24,535 nucleotides of DNA from NCBI GenBank assembly GCA_002167265.1, contig NHDJ01000079.1, positions 9,699 to 34,233 on the forward strand. The letters run 5' to 3'. Positions 1-7,921 of this stretch are shown here, one piece after another; positions within the stretch are counted from its first letter, which is position 1; each line of letters opens with the position of its first letter. This DNA comes from Verrucomicrobia bacterium TMED56. GTDB lineage: Bacteria > Verrucomicrobiota > Verrucomicrobiia > Opitutales > Seribacteraceae. The position numbers were made by a program, and so were the translations under genes. A model generated the notes under the pieces. It saw nothing but the letters and a program-made list of their open reading frames with translations, was not told where the DNA came from and did not search any database.

Positions 1-207
1 TTTATATTCAATCTTAGACTTGAGATACCAAAGAGTTGGGTTTGATGGTGAATCCTTTAGCGCTTTTGCAACTTGATCGAGTCCTTCAGACATACGACCT
101 TCTTTGATGAAAAATTCAGATAAAGTAATCTGAGCTGCAATGAAACTTGGTTGGAGTTCCACGCATTTTTGAAGATGCTTGAGTGCTTTCTGGGCGAATT
201 TCGTCAA
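1..207 (-). CDS. TPR-containing reading frame, N-terminal part, cut by the window edge
   Basis: An open frame of 69 codons runs off the left edge. Its translation contains a clean 34-residue tetratricopeptide unit, from SFIAAQITLSEFFIKEG through VAKALKDSP, preceded by a helix-B-like segment (FAQKALKHLQKCVELQP). TPR units form paired helices that bind proteins. No ATG lies near the beginning; the first ATG would cut the TPR unit in half, so a TTG at 207-205 is the likely start. The frame lies directly downstream of, and in the same frame as, the neighbouring 14-TPR gene, separated by one TAA. Starting with a lone helix B, as the upstream gene also does, favours a separate TPR gene. A broken C-terminal part of the upstream gene, or stop readthrough, is the alternative. 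Function is unknown beyond protein binding. Confidence 0.5.
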   Translation of the reverse strand, partial: MTKFAQKALKHLQKCVELQPSFIAAQITLSEFFIKEGRMSEGLDQVAKALKDSPSNPTLWYLKSKIEYK

Positions 208-219
208 ATCACTACAAAA

Positions 220-1773
220 TTACTGTTTTTTCTTTTTTTGATTTGAAGTTGTTTGAAGTGATTTTAGTGCTGTTTGAGCAGCTTTATCCATCAATAGCAA
301 GGCAACTTGGAAGTGAGCCTCTGCAAAATTTTTATTGTGCTTGATGGCCAATTCAAAGTTTTTGAAGGCTTCTGCAAATTGATGGTCTTCAACTAAAATG
401 AGGCCTAATTTATAGTAAGCTTTTGAGTATTCTGAGTTTATTCCCAGAGCTTTGTGCAGGTGTTCTTTAGCTTTATTTGTCTCTGGTTCCTTAATCAATG
501 ATCCATCCGTTTTTAATTTTTCCCCTTTGGAAAGTAGCTTTGCAAACCAATAATGGCATTCAGCGAGGTCAGGATTTATTTCCAGTGCAGTTTCATAGTT
601 ACGATAAGCTTGATCAAATTCTGATGGATTTGTTAAAATTTTCCCAAGATGGAAATAAGCTAAAACATAATTCTGATCCAAATCTGTTGCCTTTTGAAAA
701 TGCAGTTTTGCCTCATTAAAGTCTCCATTGACGACTGAATGATTACCTAATTCAAAATAGGCTTCTGAATACTCTGGGTTTAATTCAAGAGCTTTATAAA
801 AATGTTTTTTGGCAAGTGCTGGATCTTCATCAGTTCTTAGAATCATAGCGATATAAAAGTGAGATTCTGCATGATTGGCATCTATTGCCACTGATTTTTT
901 AAGATGCTCCAAGGACGATTCATAATTTTCGTCATGATACATCATTACTCCCAACCGATAATGAGCGATCGCGTTCTCTTTGTAATAGTCTATGGAGAGT
1001 AAAAAATGCTTTTTAGCTTCAGATTTCTTGTTCGACTGCTCAAGTACATGGGCAAGCAGATAATGAGCCTTTGAATATTCCGGGCAAAGGGCAATTGATT
1101 TTCTCAACATGCCTTCTGCTTTTTTGGTGTTACCGTTTTCAGAATGAATCTTGGCTATGTTGTAATGAGCTTTGTGATTTGATGCATCTATTTCGATGAC
1201 CTTTTGAAAGTGAAATTCAGCTTTGGCAGTCTCCTTTAAATCAACAATTGTACCCTCTTTGTCGGTCGCAACCCCACCGTGAAATAATTTTCCGAGATAG
1301 TAATGCGCTTCAACATAATCCTCATCAATATCCAATGCGGTCACATAATTTTTCTTTGCCTCATCAAAATCATCAGGGTTGGTAAGTAGCTTGGCCTTGT
1401 TGTAATAAGCGGGTGCAAAATTCTGGTTTATTTCAGTAACTTTATCAAAATTGTTCTTTGATTCTTCGATATCTTCAAGTTCGATGAGAAGCAAACCGTA
1501 GTGAAAATAGGCATTAGCGTAGTTTGGGTTGATTTCCAGAGAGTTAAGGAAATGGTTCCTTGAAGACTCTAGATCGTTATTACCCTGAAGCATGATTGCC
1601 AGTTCGCATTCGGCTTCGGCAAAATCGCTTTTCAGTGCAACAGCTTTCTGGAAATGCTCTAAGGCTTTATCTGACTCGCCATCTTGCTTAAGTAAAAGGC
1701 CAAGTTCATAATAAGCTTCCGAATAATGGGGATTAAGCTGAATAGCCTTTTGAAGATGTTTTTTAGCATCCAT
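220..1773 (-). CDS. Tetratricopeptide repeat protein, 14 TPRs in two 250-residue blocks
   Basis: This 517-residue protein is almost nothing but TPRs: 14 units starting about residue 16, most exactly 34 residues (pattern such as EYSEAYFELGNHSVVNGDF then FQKATDLDQ). Units 5 and 12 are both 46 residues because of an insert between the two helices, and units 4 and 11 share an LTNP loop, so the array is two tandem blocks of seven TPRs, residues 16-265 and 266-515. There is no signal peptide or membrane helix, so it is probably a cytoplasmic scaffold. The C-terminus ends in a lysine-rich tail encoded by A-runs. An ATG at 1773, 8 bases after the cyclase stop, is preferred over the upstream GTG at 1815, which would overlap the cyclase. 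It lies directly behind the adenylate cyclase, which itself ends in a TPR-like segment, suggesting a partner role. The exact partner cannot be read from sequence. Confidence 0.9.
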   Translation of the reverse strand: MDAKKHLQKAIQLNPHYSEAYYELGLLLKQDGESDKALEHFQKAVALKSDFAEAECELAIMLQGNNDLESSRNHFLNSLEINPNYANAYFHYGLLLIELEDIEESKNNFDKVTEINQNFAPAYYNKAKLLTNPDDFDEAKKNYVTALDIDEDYVEAHYYLGKLFHGGVATDKEGTIVDLKETAKAEFHFQKVIEIDASNHKAHYNIAKIHSENGNTKKAEGMLRKSIALCPEYSKAHYLLAHVLEQSNKKSEAKKHFLLSIDYYKENAIAHYRLGVMMYHDENYESSLEHLKKSVAIDANHAESHFYIAMILRTDEDPALAKKHFYKALELNPEYSEAYFELGNHSVVNGDFNEAKLHFQKATDLDQNYVLAYFHLGKILTNPSEFDQAYRNYETALEINPDLAECHYWFAKLLSKGEKLKTDGSLIKEPETNKAKEHLHKALGINSEYSKAYYKLGLILVEDHQFAEAFKNFELAIKHNKNFAEAHFQVALLLMDKAAQTALKSLQTTSNQKKKKQ

Positions 1774-1781
1774 ATTCGAAT

Positions 1782-4067
1782 TTATTTGGTAGTCATTACC
1801 CAAACTCCATCCCACTCACCCTTAGGAGGATTCTTTTTCATATGATCACATCTGTCCAAGTAGAGTTGAGCAGATTTGTCATTTGGGTTTATTTTCTTAA
1901 CTTCCTTGAAAAGTTTCACAGCTTGGTCCCATTTAGCTTCATTCCAAGACCTATATCCGTCATTAAATATTCCTAATGCCTCGACTAAGTTTGGGTAGCT
2001 TTTGTCGTCATGAAAGTCTAGGACTTCGTATACTCCAACAGGTTCTGTTTTTCCTTTAACGATTACATAGTCGACCTGTCTGGTTCTGTAAGTTGCCTTG
2101 ACGGCTTTGTAGGTGAATTCACTTATTAAAATATGAGCACCATATTGTTTACATGCACTTTCTATTCGAGCAGCCAAGTTCACGCCATCTCCGATAACAG
2201 TGTAGTCCATCCTCTTGGGAGAACCGATGTTTCCCGAAACAATTGAGTCTGTGTTAATACCCATTCCATGATCGATAGGCATCTTACCTTCAGTTGCTCT
2301 TTTGTCATTGAACGCATTGAGGTCTGTCATCATACGAATTGCTGCACGCACAGCACGGTCCGGATCATCATCATGGGGGACAGGTGTACCAAAAATACAC
2401 ATCATCGCATCTCCGATAAACTTGTCGAGCATGCCACCCTCATCTGTAATGCAGTCGACCATAATTGTAAAATATTCATTCAACAGCTTTACGGTACCTT
2501 GTGCTCCCAATTCTTCTGTAATTGTTGTAAAACTTCTAACATCAGAAAACAATACAGTTCCAACACTCTGCTTACCTCCCATTATGTCGTCGCTTTCTCC
2601 AGCATTCATTAACTGATCAGCTAATTCAGGATCCATGTACCGTGACATTGTTGATTTCATCCTTTTTTCAGAACTGATATCCTCAATCATAAGCATAGTT
2701 CCCAGGCTTTCCTTCTTTTGACCAAGCAATGCCAACAATGAAACATTGACCGAAAGCTTTTCACCATCAAGAAAGAGTTCTGCATCAAGAAACTCTTCAT
2801 CTTCTTCAGGATTTTCCAATTTGCTCAGAAGCCAATCATTTTTTTCACCTAGAATATCTTTAATTGGGTGCTCAAGTACTTCCGAAATAATGGGGACTTT
2901 CAGAATTCTTAGTCCAGCAATATTACATGTTTTAACAATACCATTCTCATCAATTGTCAAGACGGCATCGTGCATACTGGAGAGTATGCTTTCTGAATAA
3001 TTCTTTTGATTCTGAACATCGTCAAAAAGCTTTGCGTTTTCGATGCCCATGGAAATCTGAGAAGTAAACGCTGCCAGACGTTTTTCATCTTCAGCGTTAA
3101 AAGATCCACCTCGTTTGTTCAGAACTTGGCTAACGCCGATGGTTTTGCCCTCTTTGTTTAGAACAGGCATGCAAAGTATGGAACGGGTAAAGAAACCAGT
3201 TTGCTTATCGAAGCTCGGATTGAAGCGTAAGTCCGCATAGGCGTGAGGGATATTAACCGGTTTCCCAGAGGTGAAAACGGTTCCTGCAATCCCTAAGTGG
3301 TTAGGGAACTTGATCACAGATTTTTCATCTAATCCTTCACCAACCTCGGTGTAGAGTTCATTAGTCTTTTCATCATTAATAAAGAGGGTGGCTCTTTCAC
3401 AATCCAGCATCGTTGAGATTGTGGTAATGATTTTTTGTAAAAGGGGAGTGAGTTCTAGCTCTGAAGAAACTTGGGAAACAACATCAAGGAATTCGAGTTC
3501 TTGTTTTCTGGCAGCTTCAATTTGTTCGACAATGATATTTCCCTGAATAGCAATAGCCGCTTGCTCGGTCATCGCTTCAAGAAGATCTAAGTCCTCCTGC
3601 TCAAATTCTCCGTCGATCTTGTTTAATATTTGAGAAACTCCAATTTCCTCTCCTGCGATTGTTCTTAGTGGTGCACATAGTATACTTTTCGTTCTGAATC
3701 CAGTTCGAACATCAACTGCCTTGTTGAATCTTTCATCTTTGTAGGCGTCGTGAATAATGACGCCTTGGTTTTTGGTAAATACCCATCCCGCAACCCCTTT
3801 TGAGTTCAAGATTCTTATCTCCCGCCTAAAGTTACCTTGGGCAATTCTTGAGTACAATTCTCCAGTAGATGCATCATTGAGGAAAATCGTGCCTCTTTCT
3901 GCACCGATCGTGCTTGTAGTGATTTTAACCAGAGTTTCTAGGGCCTCATCTAAGCTCTTGGTTTTGGCAAGGTCTGTAGTGACCTGCAAGAGCATGTCGG
4001 AAAATCTTTCCGTCCTTTTGGATTTAGCGTTCTTAAAGGTTTTGTTTCTTTTATCTTCCGTTGTCAT
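1782..4067 (-). CDS. Class III adenylate cyclase, GAF-GAF-PAS-cyclase-TPR
   Basis: Makes cAMP from ATP. The 761-residue protein has GAF1 (about 22-175), GAF2 (192-350), PAS (355-465), a class III catalytic domain (495-685) and a short TPR-like tail (692-740). Catalytic residues are all visible: metal-binding D509 (LFSDVRSFT) and D553 (KFIGDAMM), adenine-selecting K549 and T623 (MDYTVIGDGVN), and transition-state N630 and R634 (VNLAAR). Lys and Thr at the purine positions favour ATP over GTP. Both GAFs end in motifs (NKIDGEFEQED and NKRGGSFNAED) resembling the NKFDE motif of cyclic-nucleotide-binding GAF domains. The order matches Anabaena CyaB1, where cAMP binding to a GAF activates the enzyme; that mechanism here is inference. 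No membrane helices are seen, so it is soluble. The ATG at 4067 overlaps the coiled-coil gene by 17 bases, implying translational coupling; the TTG at 4091 is less likely. Confidence 0.95.
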   Translation of the reverse strand: MTTEDKRNKTFKNAKSKRTERFSDMLLQVTTDLAKTKSLDEALETLVKITTSTIGAERGTIFLNDASTGELYSRIAQGNFRREIRILNSKGVAGWVFTKNQGVIIHDAYKDERFNKAVDVRTGFRTKSILCAPLRTIAGEEIGVSQILNKIDGEFEQEDLDLLEAMTEQAAIAIQGNIIVEQIEAARKQELEFLDVVSQVSSELELTPLLQKIITTISTMLDCERATLFINDEKTNELYTEVGEGLDEKSVIKFPNHLGIAGTVFTSGKPVNIPHAYADLRFNPSFDKQTGFFTRSILCMPVLNKEGKTIGVSQVLNKRGGSFNAEDEKRLAAFTSQISMGIENAKLFDDVQNQKNYSESILSSMHDAVLTIDENGIVKTCNIAGLRILKVPIISEVLEHPIKDILGEKNDWLLSKLENPEEDEEFLDAELFLDGEKLSVNVSLLALLGQKKESLGTMLMIEDISSEKRMKSTMSRYMDPELADQLMNAGESDDIMGGKQSVGTVLFSDVRSFTTITEELGAQGTVKLLNEYFTIMVDCITDEGGMLDKFIGDAMMCIFGTPVPHDDDPDRAVRAAIRMMTDLNAFNDKRATEGKMPIDHGMGINTDSIVSGNIGSPKRMDYTVIGDGVNLAARIESACKQYGAHILISEFTYKAVKATYRTRQVDYVIVKGKTEPVGVYEVLDFHDDKSYPNLVEALGIFNDGYRSWNEAKWDQAVKLFKEVKKINPNDKSAQLYLDRCDHMKKNPPKGEWDGVWVMTTK

Positions 4068-6651
4068 TTTCAATTTTTGAACGAAGTTCAATTATGGTTT
4101 CTTGCAACTGCTTGAATTCCATTGTCTTTAGTTGCTTCTCTTTCTGAATTTTTTGCTGATGTAAACTCCCTTTTTCATCCAGTTCACTTCTAAGGGCTCT
4201 CACCATGGTCTTAAAGTGGGAAATTTCGTGAGTTTGTGATGCCATCGCATGTTGTATGGCATCCTGTTTTTCAACTTCTAGTCTTTCAAGTTCTTCTCTA
4301 AGTGAAGAAACGGTTTTTCTTAAGGAATTCAGTTCGAGAGTGGACTGTGATTTTGATCGCTGAACTTCCTCTACAGTTTTATGTTGAAGACTCTCAATTT
4401 TTTCTCGCAATTCAGAGATAGTTTTTTTCAAACTGTCATTTTCAGAATTTCCTTTCGCTACTGCTTTTTGGATCTCATCTGATTTTTCATTCACTGAACG
4501 ATCCAGACTTTCTCGAATTTCCGTAATGTTAGCTTTCAATGAATTGATTTCACGCTGATGTTTTGATTTGATGGATTGACTTATGTCTTCCTTATCTGCG
4601 GCAAGTCGCTCACATTTCTCTCTAGATTGTACCAGTGATTCTTGTAGGGTTTTTATTTCCTGAACATACTGACGGGCAACCTTGTTCTGAATATCTCCTT
4701 TGTCAAGTTCAGCTTGCTCCAAGTCCTCCCGAAGATTTTCAATAGTAGATTTTAAGGATTTGATTTCTAATTCGCGAACTGCCGATACCTTTTGAATTCT
4801 TTCCTCGGAGCGGCTCTGTTCAATATCTAATTTTTCACGAAGGGAACCTAATGAATTTCTTAATTGCGTGATCTCAATATGAGATGTTGATAACGCTTGC
4901 TGCACCTTTATCTCCTGCTCATTCTTAGTATTTTCAATTTCTTCCCTTAATTGTGAGATAGTTTCCTTTAGGCTTTTTGTTTCGCTCTGGAACTTTGCCT
5001 CTACAGATTGTATTTTTTCTTCGACCTTAACGCGTTCGATGTCAAAACGCTCTCTGACATTTGAGAGTGTGTTCTTAAGTTGGACTATTTCTTGATTCGA
5101 ACGAGATGCAACTTTTTCAACTGCCTGTTCCTTTTCTATGTCCTTAGTTTCAAGCTGTGTTCGCAAGTCAGAAATAGTTTTTTTAAGCTGTTCCAATCTT
5201 TGGTTGCCATCTGAGATCGCCTTTTGCAATTTATCTTCAGCTCTAGTTTGACTTGTCTCCAGTTTTTCACGAAGCATTCCCAAAGACTTTTTAAGTTGAT
5301 TGATCTCATTTTGAGATTTTGCAGAAGCTCTTTGTACTGCATCTTCCTTTTCTGCCTTTGATTGTTCGAGTTCTTCGCGAATTTCAGATATAGTATTTTT
5401 TAAGGATTGAATCTCCACTTGATATCCAGCTTTCATTTTCTGAAGAGAGTCGTCATTTCTAGCTCTTATATCCTCTAAATTCCTCCTGAGTGAACCAATT
5501 GTCTCTTTGAGCTGCGAAATTTCAGTCTGTGAGGATGAAACGGAAGATTGTACCGCCTCCTCTTTTTCGATCTTTGCTTTTTCAAGCTGTTCTCTTAATT
5601 CACCTGCAGTATTTTTTAAGCTTTGCACCTCAGTCATTGATGAAGCAATAGCTTTTTGAACGGCGTCCGTTAGCTTTTCTTTTTCTAATTCAAGCTTACC
5701 TCTAGTTTGCAAAAGAGAGTTTTTAAGATGCTTGATTTCATTGCTTGTACTTCTTTGGGTTTCTTGAACGGCTTCTTGTTTAACCGTTTCTGCCTTTTCC
5801 AACTCTTCCCGGAGGGTTTCAATCGATTTTTTAAGTCCTTCAACCTCAACGCGATTTAGTCGATTTGCTTTTTGAAGACTCTCTTCTTCTTTAGCTTTTT
5901 CAAATTCAATTTTTTCTCGTGCTTTAGTTAAAGCAGTTTGTAAATTCTTGATTTCAGTAGAACTCGCAGAAACAGCGTGCTGAACAGCCATACTTTTTTG
6001 ATTTTCCGCACCCTCAAGTTCCAGTCTTAATTCAGCAATAGTCCCATGAAGGGCATTCAGTTCATTTTGATTGAGGGCATTGACTTTTTGAATCTGATCT
6101 TGCTGCTGAGCTGTGAGGTGATCGATTTTTTCCCGTAGACGAGTTGACGATTTACGAAGTTGTAAAATTTCTTGATAGGTTTCCTTCCGAACGACTTGAG
6201 CAATATTTGCTTTTTCCTGTTGTGCATCATCTAAATTTTCCCTGAGACTGCTAAGGTTTTTTTTGAGTTCTTGCACCTCCATTTGAGCAGCCCGCCTTTC
6301 CCTTTGAGCAACTTCTTGGTTCTTAAGCTTTTGCTCATCCAGTTTAATCCGAAGTTGACTGATGATCAATTTGTATTGCTTTTCTGCTCGAGAACTTGAA
6401 CTTTCAATTTTCTGCTTCTCTTCAATAAATTCATTACTTTTGGATTCGAGAGCTTCTCTAAGTTCATTGATAGATGATCTTAACTGAGTTTTTTCATCCT
6501 CACTTTTTTTCCTAATGATTTGGCACTCATCTTGGTGGTCATCTCCAATTCTTTCCAACTCTTCCCGCAAAGCAGAGATGGTATGCTTAAGGAATTGGTT
6601 TTCTGTCTCCAGTAAATCCAACTTGTTGGGTAGTTGTTGGGGCATGTACAT
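4051..6651 (-). CDS. Giant coiled-coil rod protein of 24 exact 36-residue repeats
   Basis: The protein has 866 residues (from ATG 6651; ATG 6645 is an equally possible start, and the TTG at 6672 is unlikely). After a short N-terminal tail the whole protein is 23 complete 36-residue units plus 22 residues, covering 6603-4054 with no insertion or deletion. Each unit has the frame E-I-x-x-L-K at 1-6, I/L at 9, L-R-E at 12-14, L/I at 16 and V/L/I-Q at 27-28. Hydrophobic spacing fits two heptads plus two hendecads. It is rich in E, K, Q, R and S, with no proline inside the repeats, no signal peptide and no membrane helix, so it should be a cytoplasmic helical rod of roughly 125 nm. It is the first gene of the set followed by the adenylate cyclase (17-base overlap). 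It resembles SMC, myosin or filament-forming coiled coils only in general composition; no ATPase head is present. Structural or scaffold role inferred. Confidence 0.9.
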   Translation of the reverse strand: MYMPQQLPNKLDLLETENQFLKHTISALREELERIGDDHQDECQIIRKKSEDEKTQLRSSINELREALESKSNEFIEEKQKIESSSSRAEKQYKLIISQLRIKLDEQKLKNQEVAQRERRAAQMEVQELKKNLSSLRENLDDAQQEKANIAQVVRKETYQEILQLRKSSTRLREKIDHLTAQQQDQIQKVNALNQNELNALHGTIAELRLELEGAENQKSMAVQHAVSASSTEIKNLQTALTKAREKIEFEKAKEEESLQKANRLNRVEVEGLKKSIETLREELEKAETVKQEAVQETQRSTSNEIKHLKNSLLQTRGKLELEKEKLTDAVQKAIASSMTEVQSLKNTAGELREQLEKAKIEKEEAVQSSVSSSQTEISQLKETIGSLRRNLEDIRARNDDSLQKMKAGYQVEIQSLKNTISEIREELEQSKAEKEDAVQRASAKSQNEINQLKKSLGMLREKLETSQTRAEDKLQKAISDGNQRLEQLKKTISDLRTQLETKDIEKEQAVEKVASRSNQEIVQLKNTLSNVRERFDIERVKVEEKIQSVEAKFQSETKSLKETISQLREEIENTKNEQEIKVQQALSTSHIEITQLRNSLGSLREKLDIEQSRSEERIQKVSAVRELEIKSLKSTIENLREDLEQAELDKGDIQNKVARQYVQEIKTLQESLVQSREKCERLAADKEDISQSIKSKHQREINSLKANITEIRESLDRSVNEKSDEIQKAVAKGNSENDSLKKTISELREKIESLQHKTVEEVQRSKSQSTLELNSLRKTVSSLREELERLEVEKQDAIQHAMASQTHEISHFKTMVRALRSELDEKGSLHQQKIQKEKQLKTMEFKQLQETIIELRSKIENDNGR

Positions 6652-6694
6652 TAAAATATTGATGAAATGCAAAAAAATGTAAATACTGACTTTT

Positions 6695-6712
6695 AAGCAT
6701 TACTATATGCTT
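6695..6712. promoter_or_regulatory. Inverted repeat in the divergent promoter region
   Basis: Perfect 6-base arms AAGCAT and ATGCTT flank the 6-base spacer TACTAT. It lies between the coiled-coil/cyclase set (minus) and the lipoprotein/DUF1538/PII set (plus), 26 bases before the lipoprotein ATG. The minus strand of the repeat contains TATAGT, a possible -10 for the coiled-coil gene. The arm-N6-arm geometry resembles a CRP/FNR-family site, but the arm sequence is not the CRP or FNR consensus. Candidate operator only. Confidence 0.35.
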
Positions 6713-6737
6713 GCCAAAGAATAATTACATAATTTCC

Positions 6738-7895
6738 ATGATTAAGTATACTATGAAATGTCATTCATTACGCACAATGTTTGCTTTATTGATGTTTTTA
6801 TATTGTTCTTCCTGTGAAAAAAATGCAAGCCTCCCGGCTCAAGATTCCAATGCCACATTATTGTCAGAAGATCATCTGGTGCAGAAACTTACGCAAAAAA
6901 CGACCACGCAATCTGTCTCTGATGTTATTTCAGGAACGCCAAATACAGCAACTCCTGCAGGTTTTTTTGATGGTTCGATTCCTACTGATAACATTAACTC
7001 TAAGGATTCAACTTACACTGCTGCAACTTCTGTTCTCACAGAGATTGATGCTGAAGATGCACTTCGCGATTTAGAGGACACGGCAGCCTATCACCAAAAA
7101 AATATTGATAAATTAAGAAAAATAATTTTTATTAAAGATGAAAAAGTTCTCTCTTTGAAACAGCAAAATGCAAGCCTTGAAAAACGGGTTAATTCTTTGC
7201 AGGATCAAATTGAAAAACTGAAGCTTCAATCTGAATTTGATCGTTTCAAAGAGGAAAAGGAATTAATCAATATTAAAGTTGATGGGTTAAAGGGTAAATT
7301 TTCGGAAAAAGCAGATTATATATCTGCTCTCGATGAACAAAGTAAATCACTTAGCGTGAAACTCGATAATTCTAGAGAACAATCCTCTCCTGAATTCACT
7401 GAAGATTTCATAAAATTTGTTGATCCCAGTGATATTTCTCAGAAAACATCTTCCGAAAGCAGTTTACAATTTGATGCGGTTGTAACTTCTCTAAATGGCA
7501 AAAGTAAAGAGGCTTTTTACACAGAATTTTTTATTCTTGAAAAAGATCTAGAACAACTTCTCTTATCAAAAAAACTTAATTTAAGTGATTTTCCTAAAAT
7601 CAGTTCTTTTTCCGAGCTTTTCGCTCGAGCCCGTAAAACCCCCTTTAGTTATCCTGAGGTTTTAAAAAAAATCAGGGCTGCTCTATTGGAAGAAGTAAGC
7701 AATAATAGAGGTATACGGGTACGAACTGACATTAACGGCTCTGCATCAGTAAGTAACTTGCAACCGAGCACCTACTTTATTATAGGCTCCGCTTCACTTG
7801 GCAAAGTTGGGGTGACATGGAATCTTCCAGTTGAATTGGACGCGGAATCCAACAAAGTATCTTTGACCTTATCCAATGCAAGTTGGAGCGAATAA
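6738..7895 (+). CDS. Putative lipoprotein with coiled coil and C-terminal beta domain
   Basis: This 385-residue protein (from ATG 6738; ATG 6753 is possible, TTG 6711 less so) starts with a short basic segment and a hydrophobic stretch ending FLYCSSC. That looks like a lipoprotein signal with Cys about residue 26 as the lipidated residue, though Cys at -3 is atypical. A Ser/Thr-rich linker follows to about residue 100, then a coiled coil of about 100 residues (DEKVLSLKQQNASLEKRV region), then a globular C-terminal part of about 140 residues. That part contains TDINGSASVSNLQPSTYFI, which resembles the G-x-x-x-L-x-P-x-x-Y strand pattern of transthyretin/carboxypeptidase-regulatory-like beta sandwiches. 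Likely anchored in an envelope membrane facing the periplasm. It precedes DUF1538 by 26 bases in the same direction, so it may be part of that transporter unit. No specific family is recognised and function is unknown. Confidence 0.75.
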   Translation: MIKYTMKCHSLRTMFALLMFLYCSSCEKNASLPAQDSNATLLSEDHLVQKLTQKTTTQSVSDVISGTPNTATPAGFFDGSIPTDNINSKDSTYTAATSVLTEIDAEDALRDLEDTAAYHQKNIDKLRKIIFIKDEKVLSLKQQNASLEKRVNSLQDQIEKLKLQSEFDRFKEEKELINIKVDGLKGKFSEKADYISALDEQSKSLSVKLDNSREQSSPEFTEDFIKFVDPSDISQKTSSESSLQFDAVVTSLNGKSKEAFYTEFFILEKDLEQLLLSKKLNLSDFPKISSFSELFARARKTPFSYPEVLKKIRAALLEEVSNNRGIRVRTDINGSASVSNLQPSTYFIIGSASLGKVGVTWNLPVELDAESNKVSLTLSNASWSE

Positions 7896-7921
7896 AAAAC
7901 TTTTAAACTTTTTAAAAACAT

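Noticed and set aside
1774..1815. GTG start at 1815 for the TPR protein
   Set aside because: It would overlap the cyclase by 34 bases with no ribosome binding site, while an ATG at 1773 begins right at the repeat region.
2268..2616. Two plus-strand frames of over 100 codons
   Set aside because: Both are antisense to the cyclase catalytic domain, which has every catalytic residue.
4054..6603. 108-base periodicity suggesting a DNA repeat array or CRISPR
   Set aside because: Periodicity is at protein level; the DNA units are diverged and have no constant repeat with variable spacers.
7896..7921. Terminator between the lipoprotein and DUF1538 genes
   Set aside because: The AAAAAACTTTTAAAC region is a short direct repeat of A/T runs without a GC stem; the genes are more likely cotranscribed.
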